This document shows positions 6,206 to 6,319 of a DNA stretch of 6,319 nucleotides, in pieces (the stretch's first letter is position 1; the number at the start of each line of letters is the position of its first letter). The DNA comes from Candidatus Moraniibacteriota bacterium (GTDB lineage Bacteria; Patescibacteriota; Minisyncoccia; Moranbacterales; UBA11712). The notes beneath the pieces were generated by a model. The model ran no database searches. It was not told the origin of the DNA and saw only the letters and a program-made list of their open reading frames with translations. Position numbers and translations under genes: made by a program. Where the stretch lies: NCBI GenBank assembly GCA_003157295.1, contig PMJF01000052.1, positions 9,049 through 15,367 on the forward strand, written 5' to 3'.

Positions 6206-6319
6206 CTAGAAATTATAATTTATATCCAAATATTCTTGGAGCGCGTCTTTATAGTTTCGGAGGGGCTTCAATTTTGTGTTCACCAGCACCGATGAACGCG
6301 GTCTTTTGGCGGGACGAGG
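6206..6319 (-). CDS. rmlD: dTDP-4-dehydrorhamnose reductase, C-terminal fragment
   Basis: An open frame runs in from the right window edge for 37 codons to TAG at 6208-6206. The peptide contains AKRPRSSVLVNTKL followed by LRNYKDALQEYL. This matches the conserved end of RmlD, where '(A)RP-x-x-S-x-L-x-x-x-K' precedes a 'W/Y-x-x-AL-x-x-(Y/F)L' helix. RmlD is an extended SDR enzyme that uses NAD(P)H to reduce dTDP-4-dehydrorhamnose to dTDP-L-rhamnose, the last step of the pathway that RmlA starts. The stop lies 4 nt before the rmlA start, so the two are co-transcribed. Only the tail is visible, so catalytic residues cannot be checked. The adjacent rmlA raises confidence in an otherwise short match. 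Confidence 0.8.
   Translation of the reverse strand, partial: PRPAKRPRSSVLVNTKLKPLRNYKDALQEYLDINYNF

Noticed and set aside
6202..6230. TATAAT-like box on the minus strand just before rmlA as an internal promoter
   Set aside because: It coincides with the Asn-Tyr-Asn codons at the end of rmlD, and no -35-like hexamer is found 16-18 bp upstream. A coding coincidence is the simpler reading.

Overview
The window holds seven protein-coding genes in three blocks, with almost no spare DNA. The small gaps, the absence of clear Shine-Dalgarno sequences, the divergent versions of familiar families and a repeat type I associate with candidate-phyla proteins all suggest an uncultured Patescibacteria/CPR genome, possibly Parcubacteria-like. 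That placement is inference; no marker gene here proves it. Stops include TAA, TAG and TGA, so the standard bacterial code (11) fits. Recoding of TGA to glycine or tryptophan does not fit.

Left block, minus strand (1-1188): an FtsA-type actin-fold ATPase gene, complete at its start and cut by the window's left edge. It is divergently arranged with the next block across a 125-bp gap (1189-1313) that holds a candidate promoter on each strand. The rightward promoter is placed so that its transcript would start at or next to the ATG, which suggests a leaderless mRNA.

Middle block, plus strand (1314-2723): two genes 18 bp apart. The first encodes a single-span membrane-anchored extracytoplasmic protein with an internal duplication. 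The second encodes a small four-helix membrane protein. I cannot assign a function to either.

Right block, minus strand (6319 down to 2757): a compact sugar-nucleotide and glycan operon. In transcription order it has the tail of rmlD (dTDP-4-dehydrorhamnose reductase), rmlA (glucose-1-phosphate thymidylyltransferase), a divergent UDPGP-family nucleotidyltransferase and a GT4 glycosyltransferase. Gaps are 4, 21 and 1 nt. RmlA and RmlD would make dTDP-L-rhamnose. The UDPGP-like protein may make a second activated sugar. The GT4 enzyme would transfer a sugar onto a surface glycan. An intrinsic terminator ends the operon; it lies inside the last codons of the convergent plus-strand gene.

No RNA genes, CRISPR array, insertion sequence or phage signal was seen. 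The most unusual items are the divergent UDPGP-like enzyme coupled to a glycosyltransferase, the repeat-bearing membrane-anchored protein, the possible leaderless promoter and the terminator embedded in the opposing gene.
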